Shown: positions 7,337-15,129 of the stretch, piece after piece
Layout: every line of letters begins with the position of its first letter
Numbering within the stretch: the first letter of the stretch is position 1
Source of the DNA: Thermoleophilia bacterium
GTDB lineage: Bacteria; Actinomycetota; Thermoleophilia; Gaiellales; SKUG01
Reading direction: 5' to 3'
Length of the DNA: 33,119 nt
Assembly (NCBI GenBank): GCA_025964435.1
Contig: JAOPYV010000099.1
Location: 1 to 33,119, forward strand
Notes under the pieces: model-generated
Seen by the model: the letters and a program-made list of their open reading frames with translations, nothing else
Told to the model about the DNA's origin: nothing
Database searches by the model: none
Position numbers and translations under genes: made by a program

Positions 7337-7960
7337 ATGGACATCACCATCATCGGCGCCGGCAACATGGCACGCGGCATCGCAACACGAGCACTCGCCG
7401 GCGGACACGCTGTGCGTCTCCTGACACCAGAGCGCGACGAGGCACAGGGCCTCGCCAGCGAGCTTGGGGCCAGCACGCAGGCGGGCATCGTCGGCGACCG
7501 GCTGGACACGGACCTGGTCGTGCTCGCCATCACCTACGGTGCCGTCCACGGCGTCCTGGACACCTACGGCGACCAGCTCGACGGGAAGATCGTCGTCGAC
7601 ATCACCAACCCCGTCGACTTCGACACTTTCCAACCGCTCCAGCTCCAGGCAGGCTCCGCCGCGCAGGAGATCGCCAACGCCGCGCCCGGCGCTCGCGTCG
7701 TGAAGGCATTCAACACGACCTTCGCCGGCACGCTCGTCGAGGGCCACGTCGCCGGCCGGACGCTCGACGTGCTCATCGCATCCGACGACGAGCAGGCGAA
7801 GCAGGCAGTCAGCAAGCTCGCCACCGACGGAGGCATGCATGCCGTCGACGCCGGTCCGCTCGGTCGAGCCCATGAGCTCGAGGCGATGGGCTACATGCAC
7901 ATGGCACTGCAGGAGACGCTCGGCACCCAGTACGGCAGCGCGCTCACCGTCAGCGCCTGA
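7337..7960 (+). CDS. NADPH-dependent F420 reductase-like NAD(P)-binding protein
   Basis: 207 residues; GGAGG lies 7 nt before the ATG. It is a Rossmann protein beginning MDITIIGAGNMARGIATRAL, with DLVVLAITYGAVHGVL, GKIVVDITNPVDFDTF and ARVVKAFNTTFAGTL, the usual order for the F420-dependent NADP oxidoreductase family (PF03807). The nearby TPERDEA at the end of beta-2 is where the adenine ribose is read. Without F420 biosynthesis genes in view, the true cofactor pair is uncertain; many homologues are simply NADP-linked. It is a single gene, divergent from DUF1918 and ended by a hairpin at 7994-8030. Confidence 0.85.
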   Translation: MDITIIGAGNMARGIATRALAGGHAVRLLTPERDEAQGLASELGASTQAGIVGDRLDTDLVVLAITYGAVHGVLDTYGDQLDGKIVVDITNPVDFDTFQPLQLQAGSAAQEIANAAPGARVVKAFNTTFAGTLVEGHVAGRTLDVLIASDDEQAKQAVSKLATDGGMHAVDAGPLGRAHELEAMGYMHMALQETLGTQYGSALTVSA

Positions 7961-7993
7961 CACCGAGCGATGGATCGCCAGCAGCGCCACCCA

Positions 7994-8030
7994 TGAGACG
8001 ACCCTCGCCCCAGCGGCGGGGGCCGTCTCA
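7994..8030. terminator. Bidirectional terminator, oxidoreductase / TRIC genes
   Basis: A 16-bp stem, TGAGACG-A-CCCTCGCC against GGCGGGGG-C-CGTCTCA, with one A-C mismatch and a five-base loop. It lies 34 bp after the oxidoreductase stop, and its right arm contains the stop codon of the convergent TRIC gene. Confidence 0.78.
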
Positions 8031-8675
8031 TTCCGGTGGACGCGGCATGTCCAGGTCGTAGTGGATGCCGATCAGGCGGATGAGGAAGCAGACGCCGATG
8101 CCGGCGACGGGCACCATGAGGCCGTGGATGCCGAGCTTGTACGCCACCACGACGATCGACGCCCCGATGAGGGCTGGAATGGCATAGAGGCCTGCACGCA
8201 GCACGATCGGTATCTCACGGAGGATGATGTCGCGCAGCATCCCGCCGCCGATGCCGGTGATGGCCCCGAGCACGACAGCCTCGAGGCCCCCGACGTGATG
8301 ATCGAGCGCCGTGCTGGCGCCAGTGACGCAGAACAGCGCGAGTCCGGCGCCATCGAGAATGAGGATCGGCCGCCCGAGTCGATCGAGCCACCGCGGCGCG
8401 AGGAACGCGACCAGCCCCGCGCCACCGGCGACGACAAGATAGCGCCAGTCGCGGAAGGTCTGCGGCGGGATGCCGATCAGGACGTCGCGTGTGATTCCAC
8501 CCGCGAGCCCGACGACGACGCCCAGCGCCATGACGCCGAAGATGTCCAGACGCGCGCGCACTGCAGCGAGTCCACCGCTGAGTCCGAACACGAACGTGCC
8601 CGCCAGGTTCAGGACGAGCAGGATCGTCGGATCAACTTCATGCAGTGGGGTCACGGGCGGGACCCTAGCATCCAT
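8028..8675 (-). CDS. TRIC/UPF0126 trimeric cation channel family protein
   Basis: About 215 residues, with the two-fold repeated architecture of UPF0126 (PF03458 twice). The first repeat has GTFVFGLSGGLAAVRARLDIFGVMALGVVVGLAGGITRDVLIG; the second has GASTALDHHVGGLEAVVLGAITGIGGGMLRDIILREIPIVL. The glycine-rich GGITRD and GGMLRD turns are the family hallmark. There are seven hydrophobic segments. Prokaryotic TRIC proteins are homotrimeric potassium-permeable channels. The start is uncertain: ATG 8675 begins only 3 bp after a terminator-like hairpin, and GTG 8654 is an alternative. No ribosome-binding site is clear. Confidence 0.87.
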   Translation of the reverse strand: MDARVPPVTPLHEVDPTILLVLNLAGTFVFGLSGGLAAVRARLDIFGVMALGVVVGLAGGITRDVLIGIPPQTFRDWRYLVVAGGAGLVAFLAPRWLDRLGRPILILDGAGLALFCVTGASTALDHHVGGLEAVVLGAITGIGGGMLRDIILREIPIVLRAGLYAIPALIGASIVVVAYKLGIHGLMVPVAGIGVCFLIRLIGIHYDLDMPRPPE

Positions 8676-8678
8676 CCC

Positions 8679-8710
8679 ACAAGGCCCCCGCCAGCTGGCA
8701 GGGGCCTTGT
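8679..8710 (-). terminator. Terminator hairpin after DoxX gene
   Basis: Inverted repeat ACAAGGCCCC (8679-8688) and GGGGCCTTGT (8701-8710), with the self-complementary GCCAGCTGGC in between extending the stem. It lies 12 bp beyond the DoxX stop on the minus strand. The TRIC start follows almost at once, so TRIC needs a leaderless or read-through transcript if it begins there. Confidence 0.72.
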
Positions 8711-8722
8711 CGGGATTTCGGA

Positions 8723-9346
8723 TCAGCGCAGGAACGCGTGGTTCTGGACCACGGTGAGCGAGCGCCAGCGATTGCCCAGCCCCCACGTTCGACCCGCGCC
8801 CGCCAAGCCGATCACGCCGAGCGCCAGTGCATAGATGACGTGGTCGTCGATCACCGGGTTGTTGGCGCCCCAGATCGAACCGGCCGTGTACATGAGCGTC
8901 ATCATCGCGATGCCGCTGACAACAGCGATGCGGATGCCGATGCCCAGCATCAGCGCCGCGCCGACACCCAGCAGGCCGAGCATGAACATCCAATCGACGA
9001 CCGCGTTGCCCGCGAGGTTGGAGTACAGGCTCGTGAACGGCTCCTTGGTGTTGAGGCCGAAGCTGAGGAAGCCCTCGGTCGGCGAGCCGCCGTTGATCCA
9101 GGCGCCATCACCGAAGTAGTCGATTGCCCCCGTCTCGGCGTTGCGTCCGGTCGAGAAGCCAAGGCTGAATGCCTTGTCGAGGAACGCCCAGAGGAACACG
9201 AACCCGAGCGAGATGCGCATCGCAGCCATCGCGCGGAGGGCACCGATGCTCATCACCGTGGCAGGATTCTCAGCCGGTAGGGCACTCGCGGTCGCGACCT
9301 TGCTGACGACAGGAGCGGCGATGGGAGTGCGTGGTGTGGTGGCCAT
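8723..9346 (-). CDS. DoxX-family membrane protein
   Basis: 207 residues, GAAGG upstream of the ATG. After about 40 hydrophilic residues come four membrane segments: MAAMRISLGFVFLWAFLDKAF, VDWMFMLGLLGVGAALMLGIG, IAVVSGIAMMTLMYTAGSIW and DHVIYALALGVIGLAGAG. The R-I-S-LGFVFLWAFLDK stretch and the NNPVIDDHVIY motif are characteristic of DoxX/DoxD-like proteins, some of which are subunits of thiosulphate:quinone oxidoreductase. The soluble part of that enzyme is not next to it. A role in redox or sulphur chemistry is possible but unproved. Confidence 0.85.
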   Translation of the reverse strand: MATTPRTPIAAPVVSKVATASALPAENPATVMSIGALRAMAAMRISLGFVFLWAFLDKAFSLGFSTGRNAETGAIDYFGDGAWINGGSPTEGFLSFGLNTKEPFTSLYSNLAGNAVVDWMFMLGLLGVGAALMLGIGIRIAVVSGIAMMTLMYTAGSIWGANNPVIDDHVIYALALGVIGLAGAGRTWGLGNRWRSLTVVQNHAFLR

Positions 9347-9470
9347 GATGTGCCTTCTGATTGGGTTGCTGATCTTCTAACCCCAGCATCGCCAGCCATG
9401 GGACCTGCTGCCTCCGTAGACACTCCTGCCTGGTTGCGGACAACTACGCGCTCGCATGTCCGTCGGGCGG

Positions 9471-10178
9471 TCAGCGAGGTGCCGTCGGATCAGGCTCACC
9501 GTGCGGCGGAATCTCATACACGTGCTCCGGGTCAGGATGCGGAACACCCTTGATCGGTACGTATGGCGTTGTGGGATCCGGCTCACCGTGCGGCGGAATC
9601 ACGTAGACGTAGTCCGGATCGGAATGCGGGATCCCCTTGATCGGCACATACGGAGCGGTCGGATCCGGCTCGCCGTGCGGCGGGATCACGTACTCGTGGC
9701 CGGGGTCGGGATTCGGCACGCCCTTGGTCGGCACGACGGGATCGGGCGTCTCGGTCGGTGTGGCGGCTGGCGTGTCGGTCGGCGTGGCGGTTGGCGTAGC
9801 GGCTGCGGCCTCGGTCGCCGTGGGGGTCGGGCTCGCGGCCGGTGTCGGCGCGGGGCTCGTGCTCGACGCCGGGTCAGGTCGGAGATCAGGCTTCGGCACA
9901 GGCCGCGCAGGTGCAAACAGGTTCGTCAGGCCGACCGCCGCGGCCGTGAAGCCGGCACCGGCGACGAGCGCGGCGCCGATGCGGGCAACGGCACCGCCGC
10001 CCTGGAGGGCGCGCTTCACGCCGAGCACCCCTGCAGTCGTTCCAGCGCCGACGAACAGGCTGTCGGCGGTGATCTCGCCCGCTCGTGTCGTCGCATCCAG
10101 CGAGCGGGTGTTGCCCCGCCATGGCTCGAAGGTGGCGTTTCGTCCTGACTGCAGTGTCAGTCCATTGATGAAGCTCAT
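9471..10178 (-). CDS. Repeat-bearing Pro/Thr-rich protein of unknown function
   Basis: 235 residues. Residues 1-90 are a compact part with a Gly/Ala-rich hydrophobic stretch (ARIGAALVAGAGFTAAAVGLTNLF). Then comes a long Pro/Thr/Ala linker (SPTPTATEAAAATPTATPTDTP), and the last about 80 residues are a 29-residue repeat with the core YVIPPHGEPDPT-PYVPIKG, present nearly three times. There is no standard signal peptide, but the hydrophobic stretch could span the membrane, leaving the repeat outside. The linker and proline-rich repeat are typical of wall-spanning segments. AGGA lies upstream of the ATG. I do not recognise a named family; the gene may be fast-evolving. It is downstream of the broken phzF on the same strand. 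Confidence 0.7.
   Translation of the reverse strand: MSFINGLTLQSGRNATFEPWRGNTRSLDATTRAGEITADSLFVGAGTTAGVLGVKRALQGGGAVARIGAALVAGAGFTAAAVGLTNLFAPARPVPKPDLRPDPASSTSPAPTPAASPTPTATEAAAATPTATPTDTPAATPTETPDPVVPTKGVPNPDPGHEYVIPPHGEPDPTAPYVPIKGIPHSDPDYVYVIPPHGEPDPTTPYVPIKGVPHPDPEHVYEIPPHGEPDPTAPR
9487..9747 (-). repeat. 87-bp in-frame tandem repeat
   Basis: The sequence GGATCNGGCTCNCCGTGCGG begins at 9487, 9574 and 9661, exactly 87 bp apart, which is 29 codons. The copies are close but not identical, so the array has been under drift or selection and is not a fresh duplication. The third copy is incomplete. Confidence 0.85.
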
Positions 10179-10295
10179 TCGTCCTGTCCCATTCCTCGTG
10201 TGGCGCGTCCCACGCCATCAACGAGCTATCGGGCGGCACCTGAACGCTGTCTCAGGTGCTCAGACGCCCCAACTGAACGACTCCCTAACCGACGT

Positions 10296-10903
10296 CTATA
10301 CGTGGATTGACGGTACTGTCACCCCACCGGCGCGCCGTTCGGCGAGGACGTCAGGACCCGCTCGATCTGCGGACTTGGCAGGGTCATGCAGCAGCACCCC
10401 GAGCCATCCAGGGCCGTTGTCGATCCATGCCATGTCGACGACGTCGGCCACGGAGACCCCGAGTTCGGCGAGGATCTCCAGCTTGAGTGCGGCATCTACC
10501 GGTCCGGAGCGGACGAGCGGCGGGGACGCGAACGAGAGCAGGCCGGTATCGCTTCGCCGAATGCGGACGAGTCCGGCGCCGCACTCCTGGACGATGAGCT
10601 GCGGGTTCTCGGGAAGGCCACCCGCTTCGAGCCACGCGTGGCAGCTCCCGAGCGTTGGGTGGCCGGCGAACGGCAGCTCGCCTGTCAGTGTGAAGATTCG
10701 CAGGCGATAGTCCGCTTCCGACCGCGTCGGGGGAAGCACGAACGTGGCCTCCGAGAGGTTCGTCCAACGCGTGAAGGCCTGCATGGTCGACGTCGACACG
10801 CCAGTCCCATCTAGTACGACTGCAACGGGATTCCCCGCCAAGGCGGATTCGCCGAAGACATCGACCTGTTGGAACGGACGCGCCGAGGTGCATGGGAAGT
10901 CAT
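10296..10903 (-). pseudogene. PhzF-family isomerase, truncated and frameshifted
   Basis: The frame from about 10884 to 10296 encodes the N-terminal half of a PhzF (phenazine biosynthesis-like) protein: RPFQQVDVFGESALAGNPVAVVLDG, then NLSEATFVLPP with the conserved catalytic Glu, then FTLTGELPFAGHPTLGSCHAWL. PhzF proteins are usually about 260-300 residues in two similar domains; here translation stops after about 196, and the second domain is missing. The natural start ATG at 10903, coupled to the stop of the upstream PaiB gene (ATGA), is in a different frame from the PhzF reading, so at least one indel separates them. A second ATG at 10893 is also out of frame. Only 117 bp separate it from the next gene. 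Most likely a decaying gene. Confidence 0.72.
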
Positions 10904-11559
10904 GACTTCCTTGGCGATTCGGGCGAACCGGTCTCGTCGATCGCAGGCGCAAGCAACGGGGCGAGACGTTCGATCTCCACCGCAGCCCGCTGGTCATTGG
11001 GCTCACCGCGTTCGCGAAGATGCTGCGCGATCGATCGTCGCTGCTGTACGTCGCCCTTCCCTACCTTGAACTTCGCCTGCCGAGAGGTGACGTCAATTCG
11101 CATCGCAGCCAGTCGACGCAGCTGAGGCCCGTACAGCTCGTCGTCGGCGACCGGGCGTGCGTCGGGTCCATACCCGTAGACATCCATGAGTCGCGCCAAC
11201 GCAGCCGCGACTTCACGGGGCTCCGTCGTCAGGGTTGCCACGCCTCGCATGAGCACGGCCTCGAACTGCAAGGTTGCCTCCGATGCGTCCTCGGCATCGA
11301 TCCACTCGTGCGGGGTGTAGGCCAGAAAGTCGGACACGAGCAAGGTCACATGCGGATTGGCCATCGCCGCAACGAATGTCGCATCTGCCTGGACGCAATG
11401 CAGCTCGATCGTGTCATCGTCAAGGATGACGAACGGCAGGATGCTCGCCTGCGGCGCCTCACCGGGCGCGGCCGCCATCAATGTGACGTGTTGCTGTCGC
11501 CGCACGAACTCATCGATGAGCGTCGCATCTCCAGGGCGATGTTTCCGCGTGTCGAACAT
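10900..11559 (-). CDS. FMN-binding PaiB-like transcriptional regulator family protein
   Basis: 219 residues, PaiB/FMN-binding split-barrel type. Key segments are MFDTRKHRPGDATLIDEFVRRQQHVTLM, APQASILPFVI, ELHCVQADATFVAAMANPHVTLLVSDFLAYTPHEWI and the late TLQFEAVLMRGVATL. Family members bind FMN, and PaiB itself is a negative regulator in Bacillus; many actinobacterial members have unknown targets. The chosen ATG has TACACT ending 6 bp upstream, the spacing of a leaderless promoter, and no ribosome-binding site. The gene ends in an ATGA overlap with the broken phzF. Confidence 0.85.
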   Translation of the reverse strand: MFDTRKHRPGDATLIDEFVRRQQHVTLMAAAPGEAPQASILPFVILDDDTIELHCVQADATFVAAMANPHVTLLVSDFLAYTPHEWIDAEDASEATLQFEAVLMRGVATLTTEPREVAAALARLMDVYGYGPDARPVADDELYGPQLRRLAAMRIDVTSRQAKFKVGKGDVQQRRSIAQHLRERGEPNDQRAAVEIERLAPLLAPAIDETGSPESPRKS

Positions 11560-11631
11560 GCCGACAGTGTAGCCGTGACCCCGACGGTCCGCCCGCAGCG
11601 ACGCGAGGCCAACCACCCACCGCGAAGACAC

Positions 11632-11660
11632 GTCAGCCGCGGCACGAGGCCGCGGCTGAC
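11632..11660 (-). terminator. Terminator after the lipoprotein gene
   Basis: A perfect 12-bp inverted repeat, GTCAGCCGCGGC and GCCGCGGCTGAC with a five-base loop, 16 bp past the stop of the lipoprotein gene. It separates that operon from the PaiB-like gene. Confidence 0.78.
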
Positions 11661-11676
11661 GGGCATCATGATCCAG

Positions 11677-12477
11677 TCAGTCACGCGCAGTCGCGTCCGT
11701 GAACTCCACGAGTTCGGCTCGCTCACCGTCGCCGTCGGTGTGCATGCTCAACAACGGTCCCACGCCCTTGACGTAGAACTTCAGCTCCTGGACCTTGGGT
11801 TCGGTCGCCGACAGGTCGCGTGTCATCAGTACGTTCTTGAAGAAGCCGAACGGCACCTCCACCTGTTCCTGATCGACGGTGATGATCGCGCCGTTGTCCT
11901 CTGCCTCGCCTTTGTAGTACTCCTGCCGGTAGCTCATGCCAGGCCTTGGCTGTGCCGGCATGATCACGCCGGGCAGCGCACCGTCGACGCCTGCCTCGAA
12001 CGAGCCGTCGTGATCGACGGGCTTGCCGTCCTCGTAGTTGGTCACGTACTCCCCCAGGTACCAGATCGTGCCCGTCGAGTCCTGGGCGTACCAGTCGTCG
12101 GTGATCTCGACCGGCACGCCGTCCTCGGTGGCTGTGTCGCGAACGACGCGAGCGGTGATGCCGTTGGCGATCTTCTTGGTGCGATCGGTGACCTCCACCA
12201 CGACCTGTCCACGATTGCCGGTCGCGTCAGTCTCCTCGTACACCCAGCGGTTGCCGACCCGCATGGGCCAATACGGGTTGTCGATGTCGGTGGAGAAGTC
12301 CGCTGGATCGAGCTGGACTGGCTCGTCGCCGAGCGGGAACGCGTGGGCACGAGAGTCCCCAGAGCGCTCAGCGCTGCCAGGGCCCGCCGACACCTCGGCC
12401 GATCCGCCGCAGCCCGCCAGCGCGATGCTCGCGACGGCGATGAGTACGCCCGTTGATTTCGGATGTGGATGTCGCAT
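11677..12477 (-). CDS. Secreted lipoprotein of unknown function
   Basis: 266 residues. The N-terminus is a lipoprotein signal: MRHPHPKSTGVLIAVASIALAGC, with lipobox LAGC and Cys23 as the lipidation site, then a Ser/Gly linker. The mature domain contains NPYWPMRVGNRWVYEETDATG, a pattern seen in many secreted beta-rich actinobacterial proteins, followed by QVVVEVTDRTKKIANGITARVVRD and alternating strands to ELKFYVKGVGPLLSMHT. No catalytic residues stand out. AAGGAGG lies 6 nt before the start. It is 26 bp downstream of the PepSY gene and likely co-expressed. Confidence 0.82.
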   Translation of the reverse strand: MRHPHPKSTGVLIAVASIALAGCGGSAEVSAGPGSAERSGDSRAHAFPLGDEPVQLDPADFSTDIDNPYWPMRVGNRWVYEETDATGNRGQVVVEVTDRTKKIANGITARVVRDTATEDGVPVEITDDWYAQDSTGTIWYLGEYVTNYEDGKPVDHDGSFEAGVDGALPGVIMPAQPRPGMSYRQEYYKGEAEDNGAIITVDQEQVEVPFGFFKNVLMTRDLSATEPKVQELKFYVKGVGPLLSMHTDGDGERAELVEFTDATARD

Positions 12478-12503
12478 GGTCTGCCTCCTTGTGGATGCCT
12501 GGC

Positions 12504-12845
12504 TCAGGACTCGTCGTTCTCGCCCCGCTCGTTGCCGTCGGCTTCGGTGCCCACGACCGAGAAGTCCGCGTCCAGGTGCACGTCGACCTGGGTGCCGTCA
12601 TCATGGGTGACCTCGACCTCGTACTTGCCCTCCTCGTCGTCGATCTCGGTGCCGGTGACCGTTCCGCTCCCGGCCTCGTCGAGCGCGACAGCGCTCGCTT
12701 CCTCGAGCGCCGAGCCGGTGATCGCCGTCTCAGGACCTTCGGTGGCGTCCTCGCTGCCTCCAGCAGCGAGCGCGTAGCCGCCGCCGAGTGATCCGAGCGC
12801 CGCGCAGACGGTGCCGATCAGGATGGTTCGCTTCGATGGCTTCAT
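12504..12845 (-). CDS. Secreted PepSY-domain protein
   Basis: 113 residues. An N-terminal signal or anchor (KRTILIGTVCAALGSLGGGYALAAGG) is followed by a PepSY-like module: ALEEASAVALDEAGSGTVTGTEIDDEEGKYEVEVTHDDGTQVDVHLDADFSVV. The helix-then-strands order and YEVEV..DGT.VDVHLD pattern are typical. PepSY domains are thought to inhibit proteases or modulate extracytoplasmic activity. GAAGGAG precedes the start. It is the first gene of the operon with the lipoprotein and is divergent from a response regulator/kinase pair, a common arrangement in which the two-component system controls the PepSY gene. Confidence 0.85.
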   Translation of the reverse strand: MKPSKRTILIGTVCAALGSLGGGYALAAGGSEDATEGPETAITGSALEEASAVALDEAGSGTVTGTEIDDEEGKYEVEVTHDDGTQVDVHLDADFSVVGTEADGNERGENDES

Positions 12846-12911
12846 GTCAGTCTCCTTCGAGTGGTGGTGTCCGGCGAAACCGGTTGTCCGACCAACATGC
12901 TGCTCGCGCTA

Positions 12912-12929
12912 GGTGAACATTCGATGAAC
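12912..12929 (-). promoter_or_regulatory. Candidate response-regulator box (11-bp direct repeat)
   Basis: On the minus strand GTTCATC and GTTCACC occur in tandem with starts 11 bp apart, the helical spacing bound by OmpR/PhoB-type regulators. The form resembles the Streptomyces PHO box. It lies between the PepSY operon and the response regulator gene, so it could control either. Confidence 0.5.
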
Positions 12930-13015
12930 GCCCGCCCCCGCTCTCGATCTCGTCGCCGAGCTCGCGACGCGTGGTTTTCATCCCGCATTCATGTTCGGCT
13001 GGGAGAATGCGCGAT

Positions 13016-13702
13016 ATGCGCATCATCATCGCCGAGGACGACATCAAGATGGGAGCCCTGCTGCGGCGAGGGTTGACCGCTGACGGCGCCCACGTAGACG
13101 TGGTCGGCACGGGCCCGACGATGATCGATCGTCTGCAAGCTGCCCGCTACGACGTCGTGGTGCTCGACGTGATGCTTCCAGGTCCAGACGGCTTTGCCAC
13201 CTGCCGTCGCATGCGCGAAAAAGGCATCTGGACGCCGGTACTGATGCTCACCGCACGCGACGCGGTCGCCGACCGCGTCGAGGGACTGGAGGCCGGCGCG
13301 GACGACTACCTCGTGAAGCCGTTCGCGCTCGCCGAGCTCAAGGCGCGCCTGCGCGCGCTGGTGCGCCGGCCAGCCGCGCCAACGGATGCGTCGGTGCTGA
13401 CTGTGGGCGACCTGCAGCTGGACCCGGACGCGCTGAGCGTGCGACGAGCAGGCTCGATCATCGAGCTGTCGCCCACCGAGATGCGAGTGCTCGAGCTGCT
13501 GATGCGCAATGCCGGCTCGGTCGTGACCCGCGACACGCTGCTGGACAATGCGTGGGACTACGGCTACGAAGCGCAGTCCAATATCGTCGATGTCTACGTG
13601 CGCCACCTCCGCGCCAAGCTCGACCAGCCCTTCGGCCTGCGCTCGATCGAGACCGTCCGTGGTGCCGGCTACCGCCTTCGACGCGACGGCGGCCGCTCGT
13701 GA
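13016..13702 (+). CDS. OmpR/PhoB-family response regulator
   Basis: 228 residues. Receiver domain: acidic pocket IIIAEDDIKMG (D8-D9 region), phosphoacceptor in VVVLDVMLPGPDG, conserved TARD and the lysine in DDYLVKPFAL. Winged-helix output: LTVGDLQLDPDALSVRRAG, ELSPTEMRVLELLMRNAGSVVTRDTLLDNAWD, IVDVYVRHLRAKLDQPFG and IETVRGAGYRLRRD. The start has GGGAG upstream; an upstream in-frame ATG at 13007 is less likely. The stop overlaps the kinase GTG by 4 bp, so the pair is translationally coupled. It probably autoregulates and acts on the divergent PepSY operon, where a direct repeat is visible. Confidence 0.93.
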   Translation: MRIIIAEDDIKMGALLRRGLTADGAHVDVVGTGPTMIDRLQAARYDVVVLDVMLPGPDGFATCRRMREKGIWTPVLMLTARDAVADRVEGLEAGADDYLVKPFALAELKARLRALVRRPAAPTDASVLTVGDLQLDPDALSVRRAGSIIELSPTEMRVLELLMRNAGSVVTRDTLLDNAWDYGYEAQSNIVDVYVRHLRAKLDQPFGLRSIETVRGAGYRLRRDGGRS

Positions 13703-15129
13703 CAGCTCTCCCCGCCAAGCTGCGCCACCCCAGCATTCGACTGCGGATCACGCTCGCGGTCACCGCGGCGATGACCGTCGCATTCGCTGCAATCGGCCTG
13801 TACGTGTACGACCACACCTCGCGTTCACTCGACCATGCCCGCGTCGAAGCGCTCACGGCCCGCCTGAACGACACCGGCTCGGTCGTTCGCGGCGCCAAGG
13901 ATGCGGATCGGGTGCGCGAGCTGGACTTCGCCGACCGTGACAACACGTTCGTACAGGTGGTCGACGCCCGGGGCGGTGTGCTTGCCGACAGCGGTGAGTT
14001 GGACGGGGCGGAAGTCCTCCCACGCCGCCTGATCGATCGGGCTTCGCCCCAGCCGGCGAACCTGACCCGGGTGCTGGAACGCGATGACCCACCCGTCGTC
14101 CTGCGCATGCAGCGCCTGCAGCTCGACGACCGCGAGGTCGTGGTGATCGTGGGTGCGTCCACCGGGTCAGACGCGAGGGCGCTGCAGGCGCTGCGTCGAG
14201 GCTTGTCGATCGGGGCGGCCATCGCGATCGCCCTGATTGCCGGGATCGGCTACCTCGCCGTCGCGCTGGCGCTGCGTCCAGTGGAACGGATCCGTCGCGA
14301 GGCCGCGGCCATCACTACACGCAGCTCCCTGCAACGCCTGCCAGTTCCCCACTCGCGAGATGAGCTGTCGCACCTCGCCGAAACGCTCAACGCGATGCTG
14401 TCCAGGCTCGACGCCGGCCTCCAGCGTGAACGCCAGCTGACTGCGGATGCAAGTCATGAACTACGCACACCGCTCGCACTGCTCAAGATGGAACTGGAAG
14501 TGGCGCTCGCCGAGGCCACATCAACACTCGGCCGCAAGTCGGCCCAGGAACAGGTCGAGCACCTGCTGGAGACGATTCGCTCCAGCGAGATCGAAGTCGA
14601 CCGACTGATCCAGCTCGCCGAATCGCTCCTGCTGCTCGCACGCGCCGACCAGGGCGAGCTCCAGATCATGCGAAGCGACGTCGACATACGTACGTTGCTC
14701 CGCGACCTGGCCACCCGATTCGCCGCCCGGGCGAGTCAAGATGGGCGCACGATCACCATCGATTCCCCCGATCTGACGATCTCCGCAGACCCGATCCGAT
14801 TGACCCAGGCGCTCAGCAACCTCGTCGACAACGCCCTCCGCCACGGCCAAGGCGCGATCACGGTCCGAGCCCAGCTCCGGCCGCCGGGCGAGCTCGTGAT
14901 CAACGTGCGCGACGAAGGCCCCGGGATCGATCCGGCGTTCGCCACCCACGCATTCGACCGATTCACCCGGGCGGAGAGCTCGCGCACGAGTGCAGGCGCC
15001 GGCCTGGGCCTCTCGATCGCACAGGCGATCGCCGCTGCACATGACGGCGACGTCCGCATCGCCACCACCCCAGACCACGGCAGCAGCGTCGAGCTCCGCC
15101 TGGGCGTCGCCCTCGACCACTCCCAGTAA
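13699..15129 (+). CDS. Sensor histidine kinase (EnvZ/BaeS type)
   Basis: 476 residues; GTG start overlapping the regulator stop (GTGA). Layout: basic N-terminus, TM1 (ITLAVTAAMTVAFAAIGLYVY), an extracytoplasmic domain of about 130 residues, TM2 (GAAIAIALIAGIGYLAVALAL), a HAMP linker (RPVERIRREAAAI), a HisKA box SHELRTPLALLKMELEVAL with the phosphorylated His in ADASHELRTP, and a full HATPase domain with N-box LSNLVDNALRHG, G1 VRDEGPGIDP, F-box FDRFTRAESSR and G2 GAGLGLSIAQAIAAAHDG. All catalytic boxes are present. The signal is unknown; the ligand would be sensed by the outer domain. Confidence 0.94.
   Translation: MTALPAKLRHPSIRLRITLAVTAAMTVAFAAIGLYVYDHTSRSLDHARVEALTARLNDTGSVVRGAKDADRVRELDFADRDNTFVQVVDARGGVLADSGELDGAEVLPRRLIDRASPQPANLTRVLERDDPPVVLRMQRLQLDDREVVVIVGASTGSDARALQALRRGLSIGAAIAIALIAGIGYLAVALALRPVERIRREAAAITTRSSLQRLPVPHSRDELSHLAETLNAMLSRLDAGLQRERQLTADASHELRTPLALLKMELEVALAEATSTLGRKSAQEQVEHLLETIRSSEIEVDRLIQLAESLLLLARADQGELQIMRSDVDIRTLLRDLATRFAARASQDGRTITIDSPDLTISADPIRLTQALSNLVDNALRHGQGAITVRAQLRPPGELVINVRDEGPGIDPAFATHAFDRFTRAESSRTSAGAGLGLSIAQAIAAAHDGDVRIATTPDHGSSVELRLGVALDHSQ

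Noticed and set aside
9637-10710. Long plus-strand open frame of 357 codons
   Set aside because: It lies opposite the repeat protein and phzF remnant, which have family or structured features; the plus frame is a low-complexity shadow.
11020-12456. 478-codon plus-strand frame
   Set aside because: It is the antisense of the PaiB-like and lipoprotein genes; composition shows no protein family signal.
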